Part shown: positions 9,014 through 17,119 of the stretch, piece by piece | How positions within the stretch are numbered: position 1 is the stretch's first letter | Layout: each line of letters starts with the position of its first letter | Source of the DNA: Paenibacillus taiwanensis DSM 18679 | GTDB lineage: Bacteria > Bacillota > Bacilli > Paenibacillales > Paenibacillaceae | Length of the DNA stretch: 64,000 nt | Assembly: GCF_000425125.1 (NCBI RefSeq) | Contig: NZ_KE384307.1 | Location: 637,997 to 701,996, forward strand | Direction: 5' to 3' | Notes under the pieces: model-generated | The model's database searches: none | Seen by the model: the letters and a program-made list of their open reading frames with translations, nothing else | Told to the model about the DNA's origin: nothing | Position numbers and translations under genes: made by a program

Positions 9014-9042
9014 TATGTATGGCGGAAGTTGGGGGTATATGT
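9014..9042 (-). promoter_or_regulatory. Sigma-E-like promoter of spoVR
   Basis: On the minus strand, ACATATA (9042-9036) is followed by exactly 14 bases and then CATACATA (9021-9014). The known sigma-E consensus is about KMATATT-N14-CATACAHT, so the -35 and spacing fit well and the -10 matches in six of eight positions. It ends ~40 bases before the spoVR ATG. B. subtilis spoVR is known to be sigma-E dependent. Confidence 0.6.
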
Positions 9043-9168
9043 GCAGGAGGGGCTTATCTTTTAGTGTTTTAGCCATCGAGATGGCGGAATAACCGGATTG
9101 GTCATAATTGGTCGTTGTGGATTGGGCAATGGTGCGCGAGCCGCTTGGATACGAACGGAAGTTTCTGT

Positions 9169-9560
9169 AAGTGAAGCGCTAACTGATATTGCAGTGCTGG
9201 GTGATAATGATCAGCTAACTAAAAATGAGGAGCTACCTGACATTGAAATGTAAGCAAATAATTAAGATGCCGACTAATGTAGAGACGTTAATTCATAATG
9301 ACTCGTCGACTAATGTTGAAGTGTCAGCTGAAAATGAACTGGTGACCGATAAAGTCGTGCTAACTGATTATGTGGTACAGACCGATAAAGATGTATTAAC
9401 TGATAATGTGGAGACCGATAAAGATGTGCTAACTTATGGTGTAGTGCTAACCCAGAGTGATGCGCTAACTTATGGTGTAGTGCTAACCCAGAATGATGCG
9501 CTAACTGATAATGTGATGCTAACCGATAAAGATATGCTAACTATAGTTGTGGGTGCGGCA
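9169..9560 (+). repeat. Degenerate ~15-bp tandem repeats (GCTAAC-type)
   Basis: Short direct repeats built on GCTAACTGATAATGTG and GCTAACCGATAAAGATG alternate across this stretch; one longer unit (ACTTATGGTGTAGTGCTAAC) occurs twice at about 9431 and 9469. The + frame 9225-9590 stays open through the repeats and would read VLTDNV / TDKDVLT, but it has no RBS and no non-repetitive domain. I treat it as repeat DNA rather than a gene. Confidence 0.6.
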
Positions 9561-9732
9561 TTTTCAAAATGCAGGATAGTAGATGAGTAAAGATAAGCTG
9601 GTGCAATCGGAAAATAGGCATTACGCTCTAAAGTCACACCACGGTCCAAATGCGCTAAACGTTCCAATGTTAGACAGCGATTGATCACATACGTGGGAAA
9701 TTAAGATGAGTCATTAAGTCACAAAGTCGACT

Positions 9733-10123
9733 GGTGCCAAATAAGACGTAAAATCAGTCTTAAGTATCGCTTAAAGCGGCGAAAAGAGCAGAATAAGAAG
9801 GAAAAGCCGCCTTAAGCGAGAAGAGAGAGAGTAGGAAGCAGGAAGTGAGCTTCCAAGACTCGCTAGAGCTGGCTAGAGCAGGCAAGAGTGCTCAATCGGG
9901 GGTAAGAGTAGACGAGAGTAAGAGCACGCAAGAGCGTGTAAGAGCGTGTAAGAGTGTGTAAGAGTGTGTAAGAGCGTGTAAGAGCGTGCCACAAAGCAGT
10001 TGAAAGAGCTGCAAGGAGTTAGTTGCTAAGCGCTACAAGGCGGCGCAAGATTTCTCAAGAGCTCCAAATCGCTACAATGTGGTGTTTAGATCAACAATTC
10101 GACATAGAGCTCCAAAGCCAGTA
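9733..10123 (+). repeat. Long intergenic repeat, copy 1 (~391 bp)
   Basis: Begins GGTGCCAAATAAGACGTAAA and ends at the start of copy 2. Contains, in order, an inverted repeat CTTAA-A-GCGGC / GCCGC-C-TTAAG with a purine-rich ~25-base loop, a conserved block (GAAGCAGGAAGTGAGC), a 10-bp tandem array of AAGAGCGTGT type (about 9921-9987), and a tail with GAGCTGCAAGGAGTTA and CGCTACAATGTGGTGTTTAG. No gene is supported in it. Confidence 0.85.
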
Positions 10124-10522
10124 GGTGCCAAATAAGATGTAAAACCAGTCTTAAGTATCGCTTAAAGCGGCGAAAAGAGCAGAATAAGAAGGAAAAGCCG
10201 CCTTAAGCGAGAAGAGAGAGAGAGTAGGAAGCAGGAAGTGAGCTGCCAAGACTCGCTAGAGCTGGCTAGAAACAGGCAAGAGTGCTCAATCGGGGGTAAG
10301 AGTAGACGAGAGTAAGAGCACGCAAGAGCACACAAGAGCACACAAGAGCACACAAGAGCACGCAAGAGCACGCAAGGCGTTCAAGAGCGTGCTACAAAGC
10401 GGTTTAAAGAGCTGCAAGGAGTTGCTAGTCGCTACAAGGCGGCGCAAGATTTCTCAAGAGCTCCAAATCGCTACAATGTGGTGTTTAGCTCAACAATTCG
10501 ACATAGAGCTCCAAAGCCAGTA
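10124..10522 (+). repeat. Long intergenic repeat, copy 2 (~399 bp)
   Basis: Nearly the same sequence as copy 1 outside the central array, including the CTTAA..GCGGC / GCCGC..TTAAG inverted repeat and the tail. The 10-bp array here (about 10317-10376) is of AAGAGCACAC / AAGAGCACGC type instead of AAGAGCGTGT, so the array has changed independently of its flanks. Confidence 0.85.
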
Positions 10523-11010
10523 GGTGCCAAATAAGACGTATAACCAGTCTTAAGTACAGCTTAAAGCGGCGAAAAGAGCAGAATAAGAAGGAAAAGCCGC
10601 CTTAAGCAAGAGGAGAGAGCAGAAAGCAGGAAGTGAGCAGCCAAGGCCCATTAGAGTTGGCTAGTGCAGGTATGAGTGCTCATTCGCGCGTAAGAGTAAA
10701 CGAGAGCAAAAGAACACAAGAGCACACAAGAGCACACAAGAGCACACAAGAGCACACAAGAGCACACAAGAGCACACAAGAGCACACAAGAGCACACAAG
10801 AGCACACAAGAGAAGAGCAAAAGCACACAGGAGCGTTCAAGAGTGTGTAAGAGCGCACAAGAGTGTGCAAGAGTATACTTAAGTAGCAAGAGTATGCATG
10901 AGTGTGTGAGAGCTTGCTACCAAGCGATAAAATGAGCTGCAAGGAGTTACTAAGCGCTAGACAGCGGTACATAGAGTCTTAAAGAGCTACATATCACTAC
11001 AATGCGAGGC
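10523..11010 (+). repeat. Long intergenic repeat, copy 3 (~490 bp, expanded array)
   Basis: Same head (GGTGCCAAATAAGACGTA) and inverted repeat. The central array holds nine exact consecutive copies of AGCACACAAG (10721-10810) plus variants on both sides, and the tail is more diverged than in copies 1 and 2. Both strands have open frames only because a 10-bp repeat has no stops (TQEHTRAHKS on +, CSCVLLCALV on -); these are not convincing proteins. Confidence 0.85.
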
Positions 11011-11012
11011 AG

Positions 11013-11699
11013 TTAAAGGAATAAGTCACGTCGCTTCTCCATATAAGTTCGATTCACTGCATAGGAGCGAATTCGCAATTTTCCACCTTTATGAGGCAGG
11101 AGCATTTGCTTTACTACCATCCTTTTTAGGAGGGAGCGGGCTTTTTCTTTTCCGACATTTAGAAAATGGCATACGTCCTGTGGCAGCAAATCTCGATCCA
11201 AATGAGCCGCGTAATGCAAAATTTCATGTTCCAGAACTTCGTGCGAACTAGCATGACCAGCATCATATCCCCGATACCAAGTCCCCATAAATTGTTGCAG
11301 CAGTTGCTCGCACATGCGAGGTTTATCGTGGATATCATCATAGGAAAACCTTAAAATGCGCCATCCATCAATGATCAGATGGTTTTGCCTAATTAGTGAA
11401 TCGGAAAACTGCCACCGTGTTAATTTAGCGTGATGAGTACCATAACCATCAATTTCAATCGCTAATCGCAGTGGAAAACGTATGTACGCAAAGTCGAGGA
11501 ACCTGCTTCCATCCCGATAATCTTCAACCTCATATTCAGGGTATAAATAGTCTAGGTTTTTAAAGGCAGGATACCACACTTTTTCAAGAAATAACTGTTC
11601 TGCGTATCCATGTCCTTGCTTTAGCCTATGCATTCGATTTCCACTGCTTTTTTCGAGCGCTTGAGCGAACCAGTTTTTATAATTCATTTCATAGGACAT
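11013..11699 (-). CDS. DUF559/PD-(D/E)XK-type endonuclease-like protein
   Basis: A 228-residue protein with a nuclease-like core. FLDFAYIRFPLRLAIEIDGY (about residues 68-87) has the spaced Asp and E-I-D acidic pattern of DUF559/Vsr-like PD-(D/E)XK enzymes, and the segment after it (RQNHLIIDGWRILRFSYDDI) is the familiar 'W-x-[VI]-L-R-[FI]' strand of that group. The C-terminal third (LLPQDVCHFLNVGKEKARSLLKRMVVKQMLL) reads like a winged-helix DNA-binding module. ATG at 11699 is preferred with AAGGAGAA about 11 bases upstream; a GTG at 11708 sits too close to the RBS. It stands alone between the repeat block and the S9 peptidase. A role in repair or against foreign DNA is inference. Confidence 0.75.
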   Translation of the reverse strand: MSYEMNYKNWFAQALEKSSGNRMHRLKQGHGYAEQLFLEKVWYPAFKNLDYLYPEYEVEDYRDGSRFLDFAYIRFPLRLAIEIDGYGTHHAKLTRWQFSDSLIRQNHLIIDGWRILRFSYDDIHDKPRMCEQLLQQFMGTWYRGYDAGHASSHEVLEHEILHYAAHLDRDLLPQDVCHFLNVGKEKARSLLKRMVVKQMLLPHKGGKLRIRSYAVNRTYMEKRRDLFL

Positions 11700-11725
11700 A
11701 GATTTCACTTCTCCTTATCTAAAAT

Positions 11726-11780
11726 GAAAAACACCGTTCTCCTATTAGAATGGAAATTAATCCACAACAGGGAACGGTGT
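11726..11780 (-). promoter_or_regulatory. Leader hairpin with U-tract before the nuclease gene
   Basis: Perfect 9-bp arms ACACCGTTC (11731-11739) and GAACGGTGT (11772-11780) with a 32-base loop. On the minus strand the stem is followed directly by TTTTTCATTTT and then the RBS of the nuclease gene. This is either the terminator of an upstream minus transcript or an attenuator in the gene's own leader. Confidence 0.5.
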
Positions 11781-12161
11781 GTGCTCCACAACCAATAATT
11801 AATTTTGAGTAAGGTGCATTATGCCAGTTTATCAACTCGATGTTCATGCCGGGTATTAGTCGTGATAAGCGGACTTTGGAAACCACCTATATAATTGAAG
11901 AAACGGACGTCAATCTATATCCTAGGAACGGTTGTAGATTTGAGTTGTCGTACTGAGCAGCGGATATCCAGGTAGCAGGCCCTAAACTGTATACCTTGGC
12001 TGTACATCTAAGCAGTACATCTAAGCTGTGCATCAAGCTGTACAACTAAACCTTAACACTGTTTAACGACCAAAACAAACATAACAAACAAGCGACACAA
12101 AATAAAACGCCATATCAATCACAGGCGAATCGCACCTTTCATCCACGTTGGAGCAATTCAC
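11781..12161. other. Intergenic, no gene seen
   Basis: Contains only a few short imperfect direct repeats (GTACATCTAAG near 12002 and 12015, CTGTACAACTAA near 12038). No RBS-preceded open frame and no recognisable RNA. Confidence 0.5.
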
Positions 12162-14222
12162 TTACTTTTCAATGTGCTCATTGAACCAACGCACAATGTG
12201 GTCAAGGCGCTGTACCCTTAAGCCAGGGTTGCCACCACGTGATAACTCGTGATTGGAAGCAGGGAAGCGAATAAACTGAGTTTGTTTGCCGAGTCGTTTG
12301 AGTGCAATAAACAACTGTTCAGCTTGCTCGATCGGACAGCGCAAATCATTCTCACCATGTAAAATCAACAGCGGAGTCTGAACTTGTTCCACATAAGCAA
12401 GCGGAGAGTGCTTCCATAACTTCTCCAAATCGTTCCACGGATTGCCACCAATCTGGTCTTCTGTGAAAAAGTAACCGATGTCACTTACACCATAGAACGA
12501 GATCCAGTTCGATATAGAACGCTGCGTGACCGCAGCTTGAAAACGATTCGTATGACCAACGACCCAGTTGGTCATAAACCCGCCGTAACTGCCACCGGTC
12601 ACTCCTAATCTTGACGCGTCAATAAAGTCATACGTGGATATCGCGTAATCCAACGCTTCCATTAAGTCAGAATAATCCTTGCCGCCATAGTCGCCGCGGC
12701 ATGCGTTTACAAAAGTTTGCCCATAACCGTGCCCGCCACGCGGATTTGTGTACACTACAGCATATCCATTTGCGGCGAGTAGTTGGAATTCGTGCATAAA
12801 AGTGTTGGCGTACATAGCATGTGGACCACCGTGAATTTCTAGCACGGTTGGTACTTTAGTACCTGCCGAGTATCCAATTGGCTTCAAAACCCACCCTTGG
12901 ACGTCCCATCCGTCACTAGCTTTAAACCAGAAAGACTCAGGCAAACTAAGCTCGACTTCGGTAAACAGCGCTTCATTGCAGTTTGTTAATCGCGTTTCCA
13001 TTCGTGCCTCAACATCCCAAACAAATAAATCACCCGGATGAGTGAGATCGGCTGAGGCAACAATCAGCTTACCGTTGCGCGCATCGGCAAATTGGTAAAT
13101 TTCGCGATCCCCGCTTGTAATGACTTCATAGCCGGATGCATCAGCAGCGAAGCGGGCAATATGTACATTACCTTCGGATGTAAATAGCGAATAAATGATA
13201 GAACCATCCGCGCTAAAAATAGGGCCTGTAGTTGCGATGCTGGACCTCATGTCGCTGATCGCGCCGTGACCCAGCGGACGATCCAAATCCCGACTGAGGC
13301 AACTTATAGAGCCGCCTGCGGCAGGCATCAAGTATAGACGCGCAATCGTAGCGTTATAGTAAGAGCGATCGCTAGCAAAGAACGCGATAGAGCTTCCATC
13401 TGGCGAATAGGCCAGATCATAGATCCCCCATTCACATGTGGTAAGCTTGCGCCGATTGTGCCCTGTCGCATCGATAACGTATAGATCGTTAGTTAGGACG
13501 AGATCGGGATCTACATCGTGCTCATCCCTTATATTAGCGGTAAATGCGATCTCCTTTCCATCAGGAGACCAAACATATTCCCCAACGTCGAAATGACCAG
13601 AAGTAAGCTGGAGCGGATTGGTGCCGTTTGAGCCTATCTCTATGTTGTACATAAACAGATGCGATCGCTTATTGTTCCATAATCCGCCAGCATCGGATTT
13701 GTAATTCAGTCGGTTAAATATAGCTGCCTGCAAGCCAGCTTTACCGTCATCGTCAGCTGACTGCTCTTCCTTTCCGCTTGCTGACGAGTTGTCTGCACGG
13801 ACAGCCTTAGAAAGGGCTGTTTCCTCTGTATGTTCTACGGAAGAACGAATAAGTATACGTTGTCCATCAGGAGACCAAGCAAAGGAGCTCACACCTTGGG
13901 CAAAATCCGTCAAACGTTGCGCCTCACCACCTAATGCGGCAATAATCCAAATTTGCGGCTTGTCCTCGTATTGGCGCAAAAATGCCAACTGTGTGCCGTC
14001 AGGAGACCACGCCGGAGAATGATCCTTTTCCCCAGCAGTAAAAGGTATGTCGCCGCTACCATCCTGCTCCATGAGGCGTATATGCGAGCGATAACCGCTT
14101 TTCTCTTCATTTACAGACTTCGACACGTAGGCTATACGTCCATTTGAAGAGCTAATAACTGGATCGCTTAACCATGTTAATCGATATAAATCTTCTGAAA
14201 GCATACCTCGCTTGCTCTGCAT
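12162..14222 (-). CDS. S9 family peptidase (acylaminoacyl/prolyl oligopeptidase type)
   Basis: A 686-residue serine peptidase. The N-terminal ~430 residues form a WD40-like beta-propeller with repeated blades such as AWSPDGTQLAFL, AWSPDGQRILI, VWSPDGKEIAF and AYSPDGSSIAFF, which gate access to the active site. The C-terminal alpha/beta-hydrolase domain has EIHGGPHAMY (oxyanion region), the nucleophile elbow GGSYGGF (Ser near 545), the acid in HGENDLRCP (Asp near 626) and the His in SNHELSRGG (near 658), so the triad is complete. No signal peptide, so it is a cytosolic exo- or oligopeptidase acting on short peptides. ATG at 14222 is chosen because AAAGGAG is 8 bases upstream; an ATG two codons earlier is too close. 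It is monocistronic as far as can be seen. Confidence 0.93.
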   Translation of the reverse strand: MQSKRGMLSEDLYRLTWLSDPVISSSNGRIAYVSKSVNEEKSGYRSHIRLMEQDGSGDIPFTAGEKDHSPAWSPDGTQLAFLRQYEDKPQIWIIAALGGEAQRLTDFAQGVSSFAWSPDGQRILIRSSVEHTEETALSKAVRADNSSASGKEEQSADDDGKAGLQAAIFNRLNYKSDAGGLWNNKRSHLFMYNIEIGSNGTNPLQLTSGHFDVGEYVWSPDGKEIAFTANIRDEHDVDPDLVLTNDLYVIDATGHNRRKLTTCEWGIYDLAYSPDGSSIAFFASDRSYYNATIARLYLMPAAGGSISCLSRDLDRPLGHGAISDMRSSIATTGPIFSADGSIIYSLFTSEGNVHIARFAADASGYEVITSGDREIYQFADARNGKLIVASADLTHPGDLFVWDVEARMETRLTNCNEALFTEVELSLPESFWFKASDGWDVQGWVLKPIGYSAGTKVPTVLEIHGGPHAMYANTFMHEFQLLAANGYAVVYTNPRGGHGYGQTFVNACRGDYGGKDYSDLMEALDYAISTYDFIDASRLGVTGGSYGGFMTNWVVGHTNRFQAAVTQRSISNWISFYGVSDIGYFFTEDQIGGNPWNDLEKLWKHSPLAYVEQVQTPLLILHGENDLRCPIEQAEQLFIALKRLGKQTQFIRFPASNHELSRGGNPGLRVQRLDHIVRWFNEHIEK

Positions 14223-14539
14223 TGACATCTCTCCTTTGATCTTGTTTTGTAAAATGAAGTAATAGAATTATCCATAGGTAGAATAGTACTCTCTAACCAT
14301 AGTATCCCAAGAGTCAGCGAGCAGCAAGGCACCGTGGAGGTGAACGTGTGTTTCATTTCCATACTGGCTGTAGCATGAATTGCGAGGTGAATAGAATGAG
14401 GCGCTTCAGATCGGAAGCGGTTTCTACCGTAACAGACTAAAATTATCGTGCCAAAACATGATATGAATGGAGCGATCCAACGGTCATCAGAGCGCAGATG
14501 CCCCGTTCATATCCAGTTTGTCTTGTCAGAAAGGACGAT
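14223..14539. other. Intergenic, no gene seen
   Basis: Between the S9 peptidase start and the yhbH stop. No RBS-preceded frame, strong hairpin or repeat was recognised. Confidence 0.5.
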
Positions 14540-15688
14540 TTATCGGACGGCCGCAGGCTGTTTTTTGAAAAAGTGCTTCAAAGCTTTGTATACCTCTGTT
14601 TTTTCTTTAATCACATAGTACATAAAACTGGGCATGTTGATGTTCCGATAGGCAGACATGAGTGTACTGCTGCGGTTGTATTGGTTTACCTCGCCATAGC
14701 CGAACATATTCGTTCGCTTTAACAGTTCCCCGATCAGCTTGACACAGCGTTCGTTGTCACTTGTCAAGTTATCTCCATCTGAGAAATGAAAAGGATAAAT
14801 GTTGTAGCTGGCAGGGGGGTAACGGCGATCGATAATATCAAGTGCTTTGATGTATGCGGACGAACAGATTGTACCGCCACTTTCGCCGCGAGTAAAAAAT
14901 TCCTCCTCGGTAACCTCTTTTGCTTCTGTATGATGCGCTATAAAGACGATGTCTACCTTTTCATACTGTTTACGCAGAAAGCGGGTCATCCAAAAGAAGA
15001 AGCTGCGCGCACAGTATTTTTCGAAGGAGCCCATACTTCCTGACGTATCCATCATCGCGATGATCACGGCATTTGATTGGGGCTTAACAATTTCTTCCCA
15101 CGTTTTGAACCGGAGGTCATCTGGATTAATGCCGTGTATGCCAGGCTGACCGGATAAGGCATTACGCCGCATATTTTCAAGAATCGTACGTTTCTTGTCG
15201 ATGTTGGACATAATCCCTTTTTTACGAATATCGTTAAAACGAATCTCTTTTACTTCAATTTGCTCTTTGTCCTTTGGATGCAAATTGGGTAGTTCCAGCT
15301 CATCAAATAGCATACCCTCAAGCTCCGCAATACTAATCTCTGCTTCCACTACATCTGCTCCAGGCTGATCACCTGCTTGCTGACCTTTGCCTGGGCTTTG
15401 TTCTTTATCAGTGCCAAGCACGTCGCCTACTTTGCTATCTCCGTCTCCTTGGCCTACATGTTTTTTCTTATTAAAATTGTACATAAAACGAAACTCATCC
15501 AGACTGCGGATAGGTACTTTAATGATCTGCTTGCCATCCGACAATATAATATTTTCCTCTGTGACTAAATCGGGTAAATTTTGTTTTATCGCTTCACGCA
15601 CCTTCTGTTGATGGCGCGCTTGATCTTGGTATCCTTTCCGATGGAGCGACCAGTCTTCACGGGACACGATAAATAACGGCTCAGTCAT
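14540..15688 (-). CDS. yhbH: Sporulation protein YhbH (DUF444, VWA-like)
   Basis: A 382-residue DUF444 protein. The N-terminus ([20 protein letters not shown]) and [18 protein letters not shown] are family signatures. A Gly/Asp/Lys-rich linker (about 75-115) is followed by a von Willebrand A-like domain with a metal-ion site DTSGSMGS near residue 215 and a later GGTICSSAY segment. The family is expressed in the mother cell during sporulation and is usually encoded with the PrkA kinase and SpoVR; the molecular role is unknown. ATG at 15688 follows GGAAGGGGGAGCATC. Neither prkA nor spoVR is adjacent here: spoVR is 5.6 kb downstream on the same strand and prkA is not in the window. Confidence 0.93.
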   Translation of the reverse strand: MTEPLFIVSREDWSLHRKGYQDQARHQQKVREAIKQNLPDLVTEENIILSDGKQIIKVPIRSLDEFRFMYNFNKKKHVGQGDGDSKVGDVLGTDKEQSPGKGQQAGDQPGADVVEAEISIAELEGMLFDELELPNLHPKDKEQIEVKEIRFNDIRKKGIMSNIDKKRTILENMRRNALSGQPGIHGINPDDLRFKTWEEIVKPQSNAVIIAMMDTSGSMGSFEKYCARSFFFWMTRFLRKQYEKVDIVFIAHHTEAKEVTEEEFFTRGESGGTICSSAYIKALDIIDRRYPPASYNIYPFHFSDGDNLTSDNERCVKLIGELLKRTNMFGYGEVNQYNRSSTLMSAYRNINMPSFMYYVIKEKTEVYKALKHFFKKQPAAVR

Positions 15689-15878
15689 GATGCTCCCCCT
15701 TCCTAAGTAGCAGGATAACTTCCTGCTGAAAAGTTCTTGTTACCCAATATATTCACAAATGGGGGAGTTATGAAGGGCGGCAAGAGAAAGTGTGATGTAT
15801 AGAGGAGTCACACCAATTAATAAGTGCTAGGATTAAGATTAGGTACAGCATTATTATATAGTTCAAAGGAGCACACAG

Positions 15879-16859
15879 ATGAATCCAACTTCGCGGATAT
15901 ATGAAGAGCTCACATCAGAGCAGATTACAAAAATAATGACGGAAACTTTCGACCTCCACACGAAGGTGTCATCTTGTTCATTGCTAAGTGGAGGATTGTT
16001 TAATACGACTTATTTAATTCAAACGATACGGCCAGAAGCTGCAGTCGTGCTGCGTGTAGCCCCAATTCACCATGAGCTGCTCCTAGACTTTGAGAAGACG
16101 ATGATGGGCGCAGAGACACATATTTATAACCTACTGGCGACGAAGGGGGTTCCCGTTCCTAAAGTAATAATCTGCGATGAGTCTTGTAAAGTGATACCAC
16201 GAGTGTACATGGTCATGGAATATATTCCGAGTGTACCTATGAATGACCCAACTGTTCCTGAGCATGTAAAAGTAGCGTTACGTCGCAGCTTGGGTCAGTA
16301 CACGTCACGAATTCATGAACTCACAGGGGAAAAATTCGGTTGGCCAACTTCAAGACAAGGGGTTAGAGGCAGTGAGAGCTGGTCACAAGTCATCTTACAG
16401 TTTGTAGATGAATTAGCAGCAAAGTCAGTTGTTCATGGGGTATTTGAACAGCAGGAGATGGATGTGCTATTGGACCTTTTTCAATCTAATGAGCGTATTT
16501 TTGATGAGATCACAACTCCTGTGCTTGTTCATAATGACCTATGGGGGCCCAATGTTCTGGTGGCTGAACGAAATAATGTGTGGGAAATTGCCGCGATTAT
16601 TGACGCGGATCGATCCATGTATGCCGATCCTGAATATGAATTTGTATTATGGGACAATAATGCTGACTTTATGGAGGGATACGGTAAACCATTGGATATG
16701 TCAATCGCTGCACAAACACGAAGAGAAAGCTACAAGCTGCTGCTTGCTGTTATGAATGCCTATGTATTTAAGATTGAATACAACAATAGCCTAGCTTATA
16801 TAGATGCTAGAGAGGATGTGCTTTGCCGTCTTGAAGCATGGTCTTCATCTCAGAAATAA
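15879..16859 (+). CDS. Aminoglycoside phosphotransferase (APH)-family kinase
   Basis: A 326-residue protein kinase-like small-molecule phosphotransferase. LLSGGLFNTTYLIQ near residue 35 is the glycine-rich loop, VVLRVA holds the N-lobe strand (Arg where many have Lys), HNDLWGPNVLV (about 218) is the H-x-D-x4-N catalytic loop and IIDADRSMYADPEYEF the metal site. Family substrates range from aminoglycosides and macrolides to choline, homoserine and sugars, and cannot be told here. Start ATG 15879 has AAAGGAG 8 bases upstream. It is a single-gene unit with its own terminator right after the stop. No signal peptide; cytosolic. Confidence 0.85.
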   Translation: MNPTSRIYEELTSEQITKIMTETFDLHTKVSSCSLLSGGLFNTTYLIQTIRPEAAVVLRVAPIHHELLLDFEKTMMGAETHIYNLLATKGVPVPKVIICDESCKVIPRVYMVMEYIPSVPMNDPTVPEHVKVALRRSLGQYTSRIHELTGEKFGWPTSRQGVRGSESWSQVILQFVDELAAKSVVHGVFEQQEMDVLLDLFQSNERIFDEITTPVLVHNDLWGPNVLVAERNNVWEIAAIIDADRSMYADPEYEFVLWDNNADFMEGYGKPLDMSIAAQTRRESYKLLLAVMNAYVFKIEYNNSLAYIDAREDVLCRLEAWSSSQK

Positions 16860-16866
16860 TCAGGAT

Positions 16867-16897
16867 CGTACTCGGCACTGTGCGGGTACGTTTTTTT
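16867..16897 (+). terminator. Rho-independent terminator of the APH-family gene
   Basis: CGTACTCG / CGGGTACG arms (one G-T pair) close an 8-base loop and are followed by seven T residues, seven bases after the stop codon. Confidence 0.85.
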
Positions 16898-16990
16898 AAT
16901 TATGACGAATTTGTAATAATATTCATCTGTTTACATTAAGTTTTAAATGAAATTGGGGGATGAACATGTTACGATTTGTAAGAATTAAAA

Positions 16991-17103
16991 AACGAAAGCC
17001 GAAGCTCATAGATGAGCACGGGGGATCCAACATTGGGGTGAAATCGCACATGCGATAGGGGAATCTCTTAACCCGAACCCGTCAGCTAACCTCGCAGGCT
17101 ACA
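16991..17103 (+). promoter_or_regulatory. c-di-AMP riboswitch (ydaO/yuaA motif)
   Basis: Contains the hallmark conserved blocks of the ydaO-yuaA aptamer in order: GGGGGATCCAACATTGGGG with GTGAA following, then ATAGGGGAATCTCTTA, ACCCGAACCCGTCAGC and TAACCTCGCAGGCT. The terminal GGCT can pair with AGCC at 16997-17000. It lies directly upstream of a secreted CAP-domain gene; in Gram-positive bacteria this riboswitch typically turns off cell-wall hydrolase, osmolyte and potassium-transport genes when c-di-AMP is high. The switching hairpin was not resolved: no classic terminator is visible between it and the start codon, so control may be translational. Confidence 0.93.
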
Positions 17104-17119
17104 AAGGGAGATGACATCT

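Noticed and set aside
9225-9590. 121-residue + frame through the GCTAAC repeats
   Set aside because: Made almost wholly of repeat-encoded VLTD/TDKD words, without RBS or conserved domain; treated as repeat DNA.
10633-10972. Open frames on both strands in repeat copy 3 (TQEHTRAHKS on +, CSCVLLCALV on -)
   Set aside because: A 10-bp repeat lacking stop codons keeps all frames open; the same frames are not kept in copies 1 and 2.
9733-11010. CRISPR array
   Set aside because: Units are ~390-490 bp with 10-bp internal repeats and no regular spacers; no cas genes are in the window.
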